The translations under genes and the position numbers were made by a program. From an uncultured bacterium (lineage in GTDB: Bacteria > Bacteroidota > Rhodothermia > Rhodothermales > Rubricoccaceae), in the NCBI GenBank assembly GCA_947493945.1, contig CANLSR010000005.1:124001-188000 (forward strand): a stretch of 64,000 nt of DNA. Reading direction: 5' to 3'. The notes under the pieces are model-generated. The model did no database searches. It saw nothing but the letters and a program-made list of their open reading frames with translations, and was not told where the DNA came from. Shown in pieces: positions 1 to 7,356 of the stretch (its first letter is position 1; every line of letters starts with the position of its first letter).

Positions 1-21
1 TATCACGCGTTGCCCGCTCCT

Positions 22-1338
22 ATGGCCTCGTACAAACACGCCCACACCTTTCACAATTATCGATTTAAGGGCAACCGGAACAGTGGCCTGATCAACCGGC
101 TGTGGCATTTCCACGACGAGCACCCCCTGCCGGCGCCGGTCAACAAGGTCGCCCGCAAGGGGGTCTACTACCTCCGCCGTGCGCACTCGGCCATCCGCAC
201 GCCCAAGCCCGTCGACGGCCGAGACGAGTACGGAGACCGCGTCGTTCCAAAGCAGTCTTTCCTCGCCCCTCGCCGTTCGTTTACGCCTCCGCCGCTCGGC
301 CTCATAGAGGCCAGGTTCCGGCTCCTCCACGAGATGAACGAGCACCTGTACAACGGGGACGGCTCCTGGGAGATGAACGAGCACGCCTATTACTACGGAA
401 GCGGCGTGCCGATCGAGGAGGTGTCCTACCGGGTGCTCGGTTATCTGAGCGCGCACGAGACGTTTGGGGACCCGGTCTTCCTCGAGAGAGCCGTCGAGGG
501 CGGCCGCTATTTGCTCCGAGAGCGCCTGTTCGCCGACGGTCACATGCGGCTCGAGTCGCACCTGGTGATCGAACTGGAGTACACGTTCGCGGGGCTGGCC
601 CTGCTGGCCCTCTACCGGTCCGACCCCTCGGCGACCGAGTACCTCGACGCGGCCTGTCGGATCGGGGACCGGCTGGTTGAGGAGCACTGCACTGGGTGCG
701 TCGACCACGCCACCATCCCCGCACAGCTTCTGGGGCCGCTCTACCAGTTGACGGGCCGCCAGCGCTACCTCCGCGCGGCGCTCTACCGGGTCCTGACCTA
801 CGCCGTCCCCCTCCAGCTGCCTTACGGGGGGTGGGAAGGCGAGGACTCGTTCACGTGGTACCACTCGATCATCGTCAAGAGCGCGCTCGCCGCCTACCTG
901 TCGACGCCCAACACGCTCGCCTTCTACGCCAAAAAGGACAGGATCGCACGGACGGTGACGGCCGGCATCAACCGGCTCCTGGCCTGCCAGAACCCGGACG
1001 GCAGCCTGAGGATGGGCCGGGGCAACGTCCGGAAAGACTACAACTACACCGGCCACACGGTCCACTTCGAGGACGGAGGGTTCGTCCGTACCTCGTCCGA
1101 CCTGGACAGCTACGTCGGCCCAAACGAGATCGACGTGTTGGTCTCCGGCTTCGAGGATCTGGCGGTCCAGCCCGCCGCCATCGCCGCCCACGGGTACGCC
1201 CACGCGATGTTGGCCAGCGACGTGACGTGCCGGCCCGAGTTCGACACGTTCGCGCTGGCGAGGTACGCCTCGTTCCTCGTGGGCCTGCGGGGCGTCTCGG
1301 AGCAGACGCGCGCTAAGCTGGGGATGGCTGAGGGCTAG
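22..1338 (+). CDS. Uncharacterised toroid-like protein (438 aa, start uncertain)
   Basis: I do not recognise a named family. The protein is soluble, without signal peptide or membrane segment. Its central part (about residues 110-350) has repeated helical stretches rich in Tyr, Trp, Leu and Gly, such as YRVLGYLSAHETFGD and QLPYGGWEGEDSFTWYHSII. These resemble alpha/alpha-toroid enzymes (six-hairpin glycosidases, glucuronyl C5-epimerases), so a carbohydrate role is possible but unproven. ATG 22 is chosen as start. An in-frame TTG lies at 10, and the frame stays open to base 1, so the gene may begin outside the window. The first 100 bases are clearly richer in A/T than the neighbours, which may mean transfer. 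The 71-base gap to the next gene carries that gene's promoter-like box. Confidence 0.6.
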   Translation: MASYKHAHTFHNYRFKGNRNSGLINRLWHFHDEHPLPAPVNKVARKGVYYLRRAHSAIRTPKPVDGRDEYGDRVVPKQSFLAPRRSFTPPPLGLIEARFRLLHEMNEHLYNGDGSWEMNEHAYYYGSGVPIEEVSYRVLGYLSAHETFGDPVFLERAVEGGRYLLRERLFADGHMRLESHLVIELEYTFAGLALLALYRSDPSATEYLDAACRIGDRLVEEHCTGCVDHATIPAQLLGPLYQLTGRQRYLRAALYRVLTYAVPLQLPYGGWEGEDSFTWYHSIIVKSALAAYLSTPNTLAFYAKKDRIARTVTAGINRLLACQNPDGSLRMGRGNVRKDYNYTGHTVHFEDGGFVRTSSDLDSYVGPNEIDVLVSGFEDLAVQPAAIAAHGYAHAMLASDVTCRPEFDTFALARYASFLVGLRGVSEQTRAKLGMAEG

Positions 1339-1397
1339 GCTCTGTCGGGCGCCCGTCGGCCACTGCGCGCGGGTCGGCCTCGGGTCCAGTGCCTCGT

Positions 1398-1405
1398 TAG
1401 CTTGG
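1398..1405 (+). promoter_or_regulatory. -7-like promoter box TAGCTTGG before the RpiB-like gene
   Basis: TAGCTTGG matches the Bacteroidota -7 consensus TAnnTTTG at all but one position. It ends only four bases before the ATG at 1410. A transcript starting the usual 5-8 bases downstream would begin at or next to the start codon, so the mRNA would be leaderless. No -33 TTTG box is obvious. The assignment rests on the consensus and on similar boxes elsewhere in the window. Confidence 0.4.
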
Positions 1406-1409
1406 GGCC

Positions 1410-2081
1410 ATGCCCCCCCGCCCCCTCGTCACCGAACGGACCGTGCTCGACGCCGCCGACGCCGGCCGCGACCGACTGGCGGTGCCGCCGGACGCGCTGG
1501 TGACGGCGCTGGCCCGCGACACGGCGCGCGACCGCGGCGTCGAGATCGTGACCAGCGCCGGCACACCGGCCGCGCTCCCCGCCGACCCGCCCCGCCAGCC
1601 GACGGCGCCGGCCAAGACGCTGGCCGTCGCGTGCGACCACGCCGGCTTCGAGATCAAGGACGCCCTCGCCGAGCACGCCCGCGGGCTGGGATGGACCGTG
1701 ACCGACCTGGGCACCGACTCCGCCGCCAGCGTCGACTACCCGGATTTCGCCTATGCCGTCGCGCGGGCGGTGCATCTGGGTCAGGTCCGGCTGGGGCTGA
1801 TGATCGACGGCGTGGGCGTGGGCTCGGCCATCGTCGCGTGCAAAGTGCCTGGCGTGCGCGCGGCGCTGTGCCCGGACACGTTCAGCGCCTTCAACGCCCG
1901 CGCCCACAACGACGCCAACGTGCTCACCTTGGGCAGCCGGACGATGGGCGTCGAGGTGTGCAAGCGCGTCCTGGCCGAGTTCCTGACCACGGACTTCGAA
2001 GGTGGCCGTCATGCGCGGCGCGTCGACAAGATCCGCGACGTGGAGGCTCGCTTTCTGCCGGGCACGCCGGGCGCGGCCTAG
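1410..2081 (+). CDS. RpiB/LacA-LacB family sugar-phosphate isomerase with N-terminal EutQ-like module
   Basis: Residues 69-217 form an RpiB-type isomerase domain: CDHAGF at 75-80, DYPDFA at 109-114, AHND at 165-168, and GGRHARR at 198-204 for phosphate binding. RpiB interconverts ribose 5-phosphate and ribulose 5-phosphate. The catalytic Cys in the E. coli ILICGTG loop is Asp133 here (LMIDGVGVGS), and the neighbouring Thr is Val, so activity may differ. Residues 6-47 are an extra module, LVTERTVLDAADAGR...VTALARDTARDRGVEIV. It aligns with the N terminus of EutQ (LITANDIR...ITPEAREVADLLG), known from ethanolamine microcompartments. The stop codon overlaps the GTG of the next gene by one base, so the two are probably co-translated. 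The RpiB fold is firm; the substrate is not. Confidence 0.85.
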   Translation: MPPRPLVTERTVLDAADAGRDRLAVPPDALVTALARDTARDRGVEIVTSAGTPAALPADPPRQPTAPAKTLAVACDHAGFEIKDALAEHARGLGWTVTDLGTDSAASVDYPDFAYAVARAVHLGQVRLGLMIDGVGVGSAIVACKVPGVRAALCPDTFSAFNARAHNDANVLTLGSRTMGVEVCKRVLAEFLTTDFEGGRHARRVDKIRDVEARFLPGTPGAA

Positions 2082-2755
2082 TGCGCCCCGGCGAAATTCC
2101 GGTCCGGCCGCTCGCCTCGCGCGCCGTGCTCCCGCCCGACGCCGTCGCGGCGCTGTTCGGGAAGGGCGCGACGCTGCGCGAGACGGCACGCGTGTCGCTG
2201 GTCCAGAACGGACGTGAGATCGGGCAAATCGCGGTCGTGCCTGGCGCCTCACTGCCTGGCGGCGTCCCTAGCGGGGTGGCGGTCTCGCTCGACCAGACGG
2301 ACGCCGTCCGTGGCTCGGTCAAGGCTCAGGGGCCGGTGGGCGTGATCGGGCCGGTCGCAGCGGAGCCGGTTCAGTCGCGGTTGGTGCTGCCAGACGGGCT
2401 GCGGCGGGCGTGGGGCGTCGGCGAGCGTGCCACGCTTGGCCTGGGCGCGGTCGCGGTGTCGGTGAGCGCCGCCAGCGGGGCGGAGGCGGTGGCCGAGATC
2501 GAGCGGGCGCTGTGGCTGGGCGCCGGCCGGCCCCAAACGGCGCGCTGGCTGCCGGGCGTCGACTGGGCGCGTGAGGCCGAGGCCGAGAAGCGCGACGACG
2601 GCGCACTAGTGATCGCGCGCCGCGTGGTGACGGAGACCGACGTGCGGCAGGCGCGCACCAGGCGCCGCCGCATCCGGCTGGGGCCGGGCCAGATCGTGAC
2701 GCCCGCCGCCCGGTCGCTGGCCGACGAGTGGGACGTGTTCGAGACGCCGAGCTAG
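2081..2755 (+). CDS. PduL-like protein lacking zinc histidines, with C-terminal EutQ-like module
   Basis: The start is the GTG sharing a base with the rpiB-like TAG; it gives 224 residues. Residues 6-128 follow the two-barrel layout of PduL phosphotransacylases: IPVRPLASRAVLPPDAVAAL then FGKGATL (6-32), VSLDQTDA (68-75), GPVGVIGP (84-91), SRLVLPDGLRRAWGVGERAT (99-118). PduL makes acyl-phosphate from acyl-CoA in metabolosomes. Its zinc-binding motifs, RHVHL and ARHIHM, read SRAVL and QSRLVL here, so all the usual histidines are gone and catalysis is doubtful. Residues 181-220 (VVTETDVRQAR...QIVTPAARSLADEWDVF) repeat the module seen at the N terminus of the upstream isomerase. A scaffold or regulatory role is inference. 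No microcompartment shell gene lies in the window. Confidence 0.6.
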   Translation: MRPGEIPVRPLASRAVLPPDAVAALFGKGATLRETARVSLVQNGREIGQIAVVPGASLPGGVPSGVAVSLDQTDAVRGSVKAQGPVGVIGPVAAEPVQSRLVLPDGLRRAWGVGERATLGLGAVAVSVSAASGAEAVAEIERALWLGAGRPQTARWLPGVDWAREAEAEKRDDGALVIARRVVTETDVRQARTRRRRIRLGPGQIVTPAARSLADEWDVFETPS

Positions 2756-2842
2756 CGCGCCGGCTCTGGGAGCCCCAACCGCCGTCCGGCTGGCGGATCG
2801 CGCGAGCGGGTCGGCCGGAGCCTCCGCGAGCGGGCCGGGGCG

Positions 2843-4183
2843 CTACACGAACGCGCTCAGGCCCGTGACGGCGCGGCCGGTGATCAGCACGTTCATCTCG
2901 CGCGAGCCCTCGTAGCTGTAGACGGCCTCGGCGTCGGCAAAGAGCCGGGCGACGCCGTGCTCCAGCAGGATCCCGTTGCCGCCCAACAGGCCGCGCCCGA
3001 TGCTGGCCGTCTCGCGCATCTTGTCCACGCAGAACACCTTGGCGAGCGACGCGCGCTCGTGGAGGCGCCGGGGCTCGTCGTAGCAGCCGGCCAGGCCCAG
3101 CATCATGGCCTGGAGCGCGACCACGTTGCCCAACATCCGCACCAGCCCTTCCTGGACCAGCTGGAAGCCGGCGATGGGCTTGCCGAACTGCATCCGACGC
3201 GTGCAGTAATCGAGGGTCTGCTCGTAGAGCCCCATCGCCATGCCGCACGCCTCCCAGGCCACGCCGGCGCGCGCGATCGCCAGCTGGCCGGCGACGTCCT
3301 TGAACGACCGGACGCCCGGCAGGCGGTCGGCCTCCGTCACCTGGACGCCGTCCAGGACGATGTCCACGTTCTGGACGGCGCGCTTGGCGATCTTGCCCTC
3401 CAGCTTGGTGACCTCGAAGCCAGGCGTGTCCTTCTCGACCAGGAACCCCTTGACCTGGCCGTCGGCGGTGTCGCGCGCCCAGACCACGGTGACGTCGGCG
3501 AAGGTGGCGTTGCCGGACCACTTTTTGGCGCCGTCCAGCGTCCAGGTGTCGCCGTCTCGGGTGGCCGTCGTGGCCAGGCCCAAGGCGGCGTCGGACCCGT
3601 GCTCCGGCTCAGTCAAGGCCCAGCTTCCGAACGCCTCGAAGCGCTCCAGCGGCCCGATCCATTTCTCCTTCTGTGCGTCCGACCCGAACTGCCAGATCGA
3701 GTACAAACAGAGCCCCCAGGTCACGCCCAGAAACGTGCCGATGCTGGGGTCGACGCGCGGGATCTCCATCGCCACCAACCCGGCCAGGAACGGGTCGGTG
3801 CAGTAGGTCCGGGCCGGCTGGTCGCCGAGCGACTGGCGGAGCGCGTCGCGCAGGCCGGGCACCAGCTCGAACGGCATCTCGGCGCGCTCCCAATAATCGT
3901 TGATGACCGGCGCCACGTCCTCGGTCATGAACCGGCGGATGGGGCGGCGCGCGTCCTGCTGCTCGGCGGTCAGGGCGCGGTCGAACAGACGGTAGAAGTC
4001 GGCGTCGGGCGCGGGCGGCTGGTAGACGGGCACGTCGGCGCCGTCGGCGCCGTCGCCGGACGCGCCGGCTTCGTCGGCGCCCAAGAGCTCCGCCAGTTCG
4101 TCGTTGGTCATCGCCTCCAGACGGTCCAGCAAGGCGGAGAGGTCGGTTTTCTGGGCCAGGCGGGCAAGGCGGGCGGGATCCAC
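2843..4183 (-). CDS. Acyl-CoA dehydrogenase (glutaryl-CoA dehydrogenase/ACX4-like)
   Basis: An FAD-dependent acyl-CoA dehydrogenase of 446 residues that would oxidise acyl-CoA thioesters to enoyl-CoA. Visible family blocks are the flavin/substrate loop SWALTEPEHGSDAA, the conserved AKKWSGNA stretch, RMQFGKPIAGFQLVQ in the C-terminal helical domain, and YEGSREMNVLITGRAVTG near the end. The Glu of YEG is the expected catalytic base, as in glutaryl-CoA dehydrogenase and plant ACX4. About 75 extra N-terminal residues, acidic and Ala/Gly-rich, precede the core. The start is a GTG; a later Met would shorten only this extension. It faces the PduL-like gene tail to tail and seems to be transcribed alone. 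Substrate specificity cannot be read from the sequence. Confidence 0.88.
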   Translation of the reverse strand: MDPARLARLAQKTDLSALLDRLEAMTNDELAELLGADEAGASGDGADGADVPVYQPPAPDADFYRLFDRALTAEQQDARRPIRRFMTEDVAPVINDYWERAEMPFELVPGLRDALRQSLGDQPARTYCTDPFLAGLVAMEIPRVDPSIGTFLGVTWGLCLYSIWQFGSDAQKEKWIGPLERFEAFGSWALTEPEHGSDAALGLATTATRDGDTWTLDGAKKWSGNATFADVTVVWARDTADGQVKGFLVEKDTPGFEVTKLEGKIAKRAVQNVDIVLDGVQVTEADRLPGVRSFKDVAGQLAIARAGVAWEACGMAMGLYEQTLDYCTRRMQFGKPIAGFQLVQEGLVRMLGNVVALQAMMLGLAGCYDEPRRLHERASLAKVFCVDKMRETASIGRGLLGGNGILLEHGVARLFADAEAVYSYEGSREMNVLITGRAVTGLSAFV

Positions 4184-4283
4184 AGCGGCGGAGAGGAAGG
4201 GGGCTGATCCTAACGCTGGCCGCGTACGCCAGGCTCCGGGCGAGCGGTCGGCCCGCTGGCGGTCGCCGTCGGCGTGCTCGGCC

Positions 4284-5336
4284 TCAGGTGAGATCCCGGC
4301 GCGAGGTCCCCTCCATCTCCAGCGCGAAGTCGGCGCCGAACGCCTGGGACGGCGTGTGGAACCCTGGCTCGGTGCGGCCAGCCAGAACCGCCAGCGTGGC
4401 GTGGAGCGCCGAGTCGGCGGTGAAGGTGTAGCCGTCGGGGCCGGACCACACGGCCGCGGCCCGGCCGCCGGCGCCGTCGACCGCCTCGGCCCAGGCGAGC
4501 GAGCGGCCCCGCTGGCGGTCGGCGTCGGACGGGCCGGAGACCAGGCGCGAGACGGCGGCGCGGAGCGCGCTCTGCACCGGGTTGGATCGCAGGATGGGCG
4601 CGAGGGTTCGGCTGGCCTTCATCATCCGGGCCGCGGCCGGCGGAAGCGCCGCGTACGTGGTGACGTTGGGGATGCCGGTCGAGTGGTAGGCCGTGCTCAC
4701 GTCGCCCCAGGGGATCGCGGTGCAGACGCGCGGCCGGCCGTCACCAAAGTCGACCTCGATCTGGTCATGCGCCGACGGTACGTCAATGATGCGCCCGGCC
4801 ACACGCGCCGCGCCCGGCTGGCCGGCCTGCTCGACCGCCGTCTGGGCCGTCCCGTGCGAGGCCGACGACAGCATCCGGAAGGCGATCCGGAGACGCGTGG
4901 CCGACGGCAGCCGCTCGGCCACGTGCGCCGCCAGGCAGTCGGTCGGGACCACGTCGAAGCCGACGCCCGGCAGGACCGTGATCCCGCGCTCGCGCGCCTG
5001 GGCGTCGCGCGCAGCGAGCGCCTCGAACACGGCGATCTCGCCCGTCACGTCGAGGTAGTGGGTGCCGGTGCGCAGGCACGCCTCGACCATCGGCGCAGAG
5101 GTCTGGGAAAACGGGCCGGCGGCGTGGAGCACCAGGGGCACGTCGGCGAGGGCGCGGTCGAGCGCGTTCGCGTTGCCCAGCCCCACGGCGACGTGGTCCA
5201 GGCCCAGCTCGTCGGCGACGTCCGCCAGCCGGTCGGGGTCGCGGCCGGCCAGGACGGGCCGGTGGCCACGTTGGACGGCGAGCTCGGCGATCAGGCGGCC
5301 GGTGTAGCCGTAGGCGCCGTAGAGGAGGAAGGACAT
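4284..5336 (-). CDS. Saccharopine dehydrogenase NADP-binding family reductase
   Basis: The protein starts with a Rossmann fold, LLYGAYGYTGRLIAELAVQRG, followed by LAGRDPDRL, the pattern of the saccharopine-dehydrogenase-like and trans-acting enoyl reductase group. About 350 residues are encoded from the ATG at 5336. The reading frame extends 25 codons further upstream, but that part is low-complexity and the glycine-rich loop normally begins within the first few residues. The block GPFSQTSAPMVEACLRTGTH followed by YLDVTGE is typical of these enzymes. The substrate is unknown; relatives act in lipid or lysine metabolism. It follows the acyl-CoA dehydrogenase on the same strand after 100 bases, so a lipid role is possible but only suggested by context. 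Confidence 0.8.
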   Translation of the reverse strand: MSFLLYGAYGYTGRLIAELAVQRGHRPVLAGRDPDRLADVADELGLDHVAVGLGNANALDRALADVPLVLHAAGPFSQTSAPMVEACLRTGTHYLDVTGEIAVFEALAARDAQARERGITVLPGVGFDVVPTDCLAAHVAERLPSATRLRIAFRMLSSASHGTAQTAVEQAGQPGAARVAGRIIDVPSAHDQIEVDFGDGRPRVCTAIPWGDVSTAYHSTGIPNVTTYAALPPAAARMMKASRTLAPILRSNPVQSALRAAVSRLVSGPSDADRQRGRSLAWAEAVDGAGGRAAAVWSGPDGYTFTADSALHATLAVLAGRTEPGFHTPSQAFGADFALEMEGTSRRDLT

Positions 5337-5415
5337 GGGGGTGGTGGAAGTGGCGGGGGGTAAAGGGCGCGTCGAGGTCTCCAGGTTCCACACCTCCCGA
5401 ACCTCTCCCACCTCC

Positions 5416-5664
5416 TCAGCAGCCGGGCGCCACCGCCACGCCGCCCACCGACACCAGCCGGTCGGCGCGGACAGTCTCGCCGGTCGAGAGCACGACCCAG
5501 TCGGCGCCGTCGCGGGCGACCACGTCCGCGATCACGGCCAGCTGGCGGTGCGTGTCGGCGCCGTCGCGCCAGACCACCTCGACGGTCTCGCGGCGCACCG
5601 ACCAGCTTTCCAGCCGGTCGTGGACGCCGCAGTCGATGGGCGTGTAGGGGCGCGCGTCAGGCAC
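5416..5664 (-). CDS. Rof/YaeO-like Rho-binding antiterminator (82 aa)
   Basis: The short protein begins VPDARPYTPIDCGVHDRLES and continues with an acidic, strand-rich body ending in RADRLVSVGGVAV. The opening Y-x-P-I-[DN]-C-x-x-[YH]-D-x-L-E is the hallmark of E. coli Rof (YaeO), which binds Rho and inhibits termination. Its length (82 residues) matches the family (about 85). The start is a GTG at 5664, inside the last codons of the upstream TspO-like gene, whose stop is at 5657-5659, so translation is probably coupled. Family assignment rests on the N-terminal motif; whether it acts on this organism's Rho is inference. Confidence 0.6.
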   Translation of the reverse strand: MPDARPYTPIDCGVHDRLESWSVRRETVEVVWRDGADTHRQLAVIADVVARDGADWVVLSTGETVRADRLVSVGGVAVAPGC

Positions 5665-6439
5665 GGGCGTGGGCGGTCGGGGCGAGCGAGTGGGAGCGGG
5701 CGCCCCAGGCGAGCGAGTGGGAGCGGGCGCCCCAGGCGAGCGCGCCGAGCGTGACCAGGCCGGCCGCGACCAGCGTCGTCCGGAGCGCGCCGCCGGCCGT
5801 CCCGTTGAGGGCGATGGCCGTCCACGACCACAACAAGACCACCGCCACGGCCAGGTCGGCCGTCCGCGAGAGAAGCCAGCCACCGACGGCGGCGACGGTC
5901 AGGACCACGGCGGCGGGCCAGACCACGCCCTCGGGCGTCCAGCCCAAGGAGCGGAGCCAGATCGTCAGGTTGAGGGACGTGGCGACGGAGACCCAGCCCA
6001 GAAACAGCGACGCCGGCACGCCCAGCGTCCACCGCTCGACGCCCTCGGGCCGCATCCGGTCCAGGCGGACGTAGAGCCACACCAGCGACGCCAGGATGCC
6101 GACGATCACGAGCGCCGCGACCCCGAACCGCCCGGTCAGCCACGGGATCTGCCACAGCCCGTTGAGCACGTTGGCCGCGACGAACGGCACCGCCAGCGCG
6201 TCGTAGCGGGCGCCGCGCTGGGCCGGCAGCGCCTGCCAAACGGCGAACACGGCCACGCCGACAAAGATGACCGACCAGATCGAGAACGCCCACCCGGCCG
6301 GCGTGATCGGCGTCGGCGCCTCGTCGGAGACGGCGCCGGTCTGGACGCCGAACAGCAGCCCCGATCCAGCCAGACCGTTGAGGACGAGGTCGAAGGCCGC
6401 CGCGGCGACGACGGCGACCTGGCGGGCGAGTCCGCGCAT
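5657..6439 (-). CDS. TspO/MBR-like tryptophan-rich membrane protein
   Basis: An integral membrane protein of 260 residues with seven or eight hydrophobic segments and many Trp. The stretch ITPAGWAFSIWSVIFVG resembles the PAGYAFSIWG signature of TspO/MBR proteins, and NGLWQIPW and WTAIALNGT are similar to later family positions. TspO proteins bind tetrapyrroles; function here is inferred from family. It is longer than classical TspO (about 160 residues) and resembles the longer fungal/Bacteroidota group. The C terminus carries two perfect copies of the nonapeptide WGARSHSLA, produced by a 27-bp tandem duplication. The gene overlaps the Rof-like gene downstream. Confidence 0.55.
   Translation of the reverse strand: MRGLARQVAVVAAAAFDLVLNGLAGSGLLFGVQTGAVSDEAPTPITPAGWAFSIWSVIFVGVAVFAVWQALPAQRGARYDALAVPFVAANVLNGLWQIPWLTGRFGVAALVIVGILASLVWLYVRLDRMRPEGVERWTLGVPASLFLGWVSVATSLNLTIWLRSLGWTPEGVVWPAAVVLTVAAVGGWLLSRTADLAVAVVLLWSWTAIALNGTAGGALRTTLVAAGLVTLGALAWGARSHSLAWGARSHSLAPTAHARA
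5682..5741. repeat. 27-bp tandem duplication in the tspO-like 3' end
   Basis: Two perfect copies of a 27-base unit (5682-5708 and 5709-5735) plus the first six bases of a third. The unit is nine codons, so the reading frame is kept and only adds WGARSHSLA again. It lies directly before the Rof-like start codon. This suggests recent slippage. Confidence 0.9.
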
Positions 6440-6510
6440 GGCAGGGAGAGCAGATGGGCCGCGTCTACGCGGAGCACCGGTGGAGGCTCCGTTGAGCGAG
6501 CCGCCAGCCT

Positions 6511-7287
6511 CTACGCCGCGTCGATGCCGCCGTCAATCGCCAGCGCCTGGCCGGTCACATAGGCCGCCGCGTCGGAGCACAGGTAGGCGACCGCCTGGGC
6601 GACCTCGTCCGGGCGGCCCAGGCGGCGGACGAGGTCGCCCAGGCGCGTCAGCTCCGCGGCCGTCTGGCCGGTCTGCCCCAGCCCTTGGGCCACCATCGGC
6701 GTGTCGGTAAAGCCGGGGCACACGGCGTTGACGCGGACGCCCGACGGCGCCACCTCCAGCGCCGCCGTCTTGGTGAGCCCCACCACGGCGTGCTTGCTGG
6801 CCGCGTACGCCGCGTGCAGCGGGACCCCGTTCAGCCCGGCCACGCTCGCCACGTTGACGATCACGCCGCGCCCGGCCGCGACCATCAGCGGCACCGCGTG
6901 GCGGACGCCGTAGAACGCGCCGTGGACGTTGACCTCGAACACGCGCCGCCAGTCGTCCGGCGAGACGGCGTGGACCGGGAGCGCCGGCCCCTCGACGCCG
7001 GCGTTGTTGACCAGCACGTCCAGCCGCCCGAACGCCTCGGTGGCCGTGTGGACGGCGGCCTCGACGTCGGCCTCGCGTGTCACGTCGCAGGCCACGAACC
7101 GCGCCGTGGCGCCGGCCGCCTCCAGCTGGCGGACCGCGTCGATGCCGCCGGCCGCGTCGAGGTCGGCCACGACGACGGCGTGCGCCGGGCGGCCCGGCCC
7201 GGGCTCGGCCAGGGCGAGCGCGACGGCGCGGCCGATGCCGCTCGCGGCTCCGGTGACGACGGCGACGGGCGTGGGGGCGGAGGGCAT
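6511..7287 (-). CDS. SDR family NAD(P)-dependent oxidoreductase
   Basis: A classical short-chain dehydrogenase of 258 residues. The cofactor loop is TGAASGIG (12-19), the structural motif NNAG is at 94-97, and the catalytic Ser148, Tyr161 and Lys165 lie in VASVAGLNG and YAASK. Asp42 after the second strand (VVADLD) suggests NAD(H) preference. The C-terminal YVTGQALAIDGG is typical of 3-oxoacyl-ACP reductase-like and sugar/alcohol dehydrogenases. The substrate cannot be told. It sits between the TspO-like gene and an ABC ATPase, all on the minus strand with 70-base gaps. Confidence 0.9.
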   Translation of the reverse strand: MPSAPTPVAVVTGAASGIGRAVALALAEPGPGRPAHAVVVADLDAAGGIDAVRQLEAAGATARFVACDVTREADVEAAVHTATEAFGRLDVLVNNAGVEGPALPVHAVSPDDWRRVFEVNVHGAFYGVRHAVPLMVAAGRGVIVNVASVAGLNGVPLHAAYAASKHAVVGLTKTAALEVAPSGVRVNAVCPGFTDTPMVAQGLGQTGQTAAELTRLGDLVRRLGRPDEVAQAVAYLCSDAAAYVTGQALAIDGGIDAA

Positions 7288-7356
7288 GGCGCGTCGGCGG
7301 GTGGGGCGACACGGACCGCCGAGCGCCCGCCGGGGTTCGCCGCCAGCGCCGGGCGC

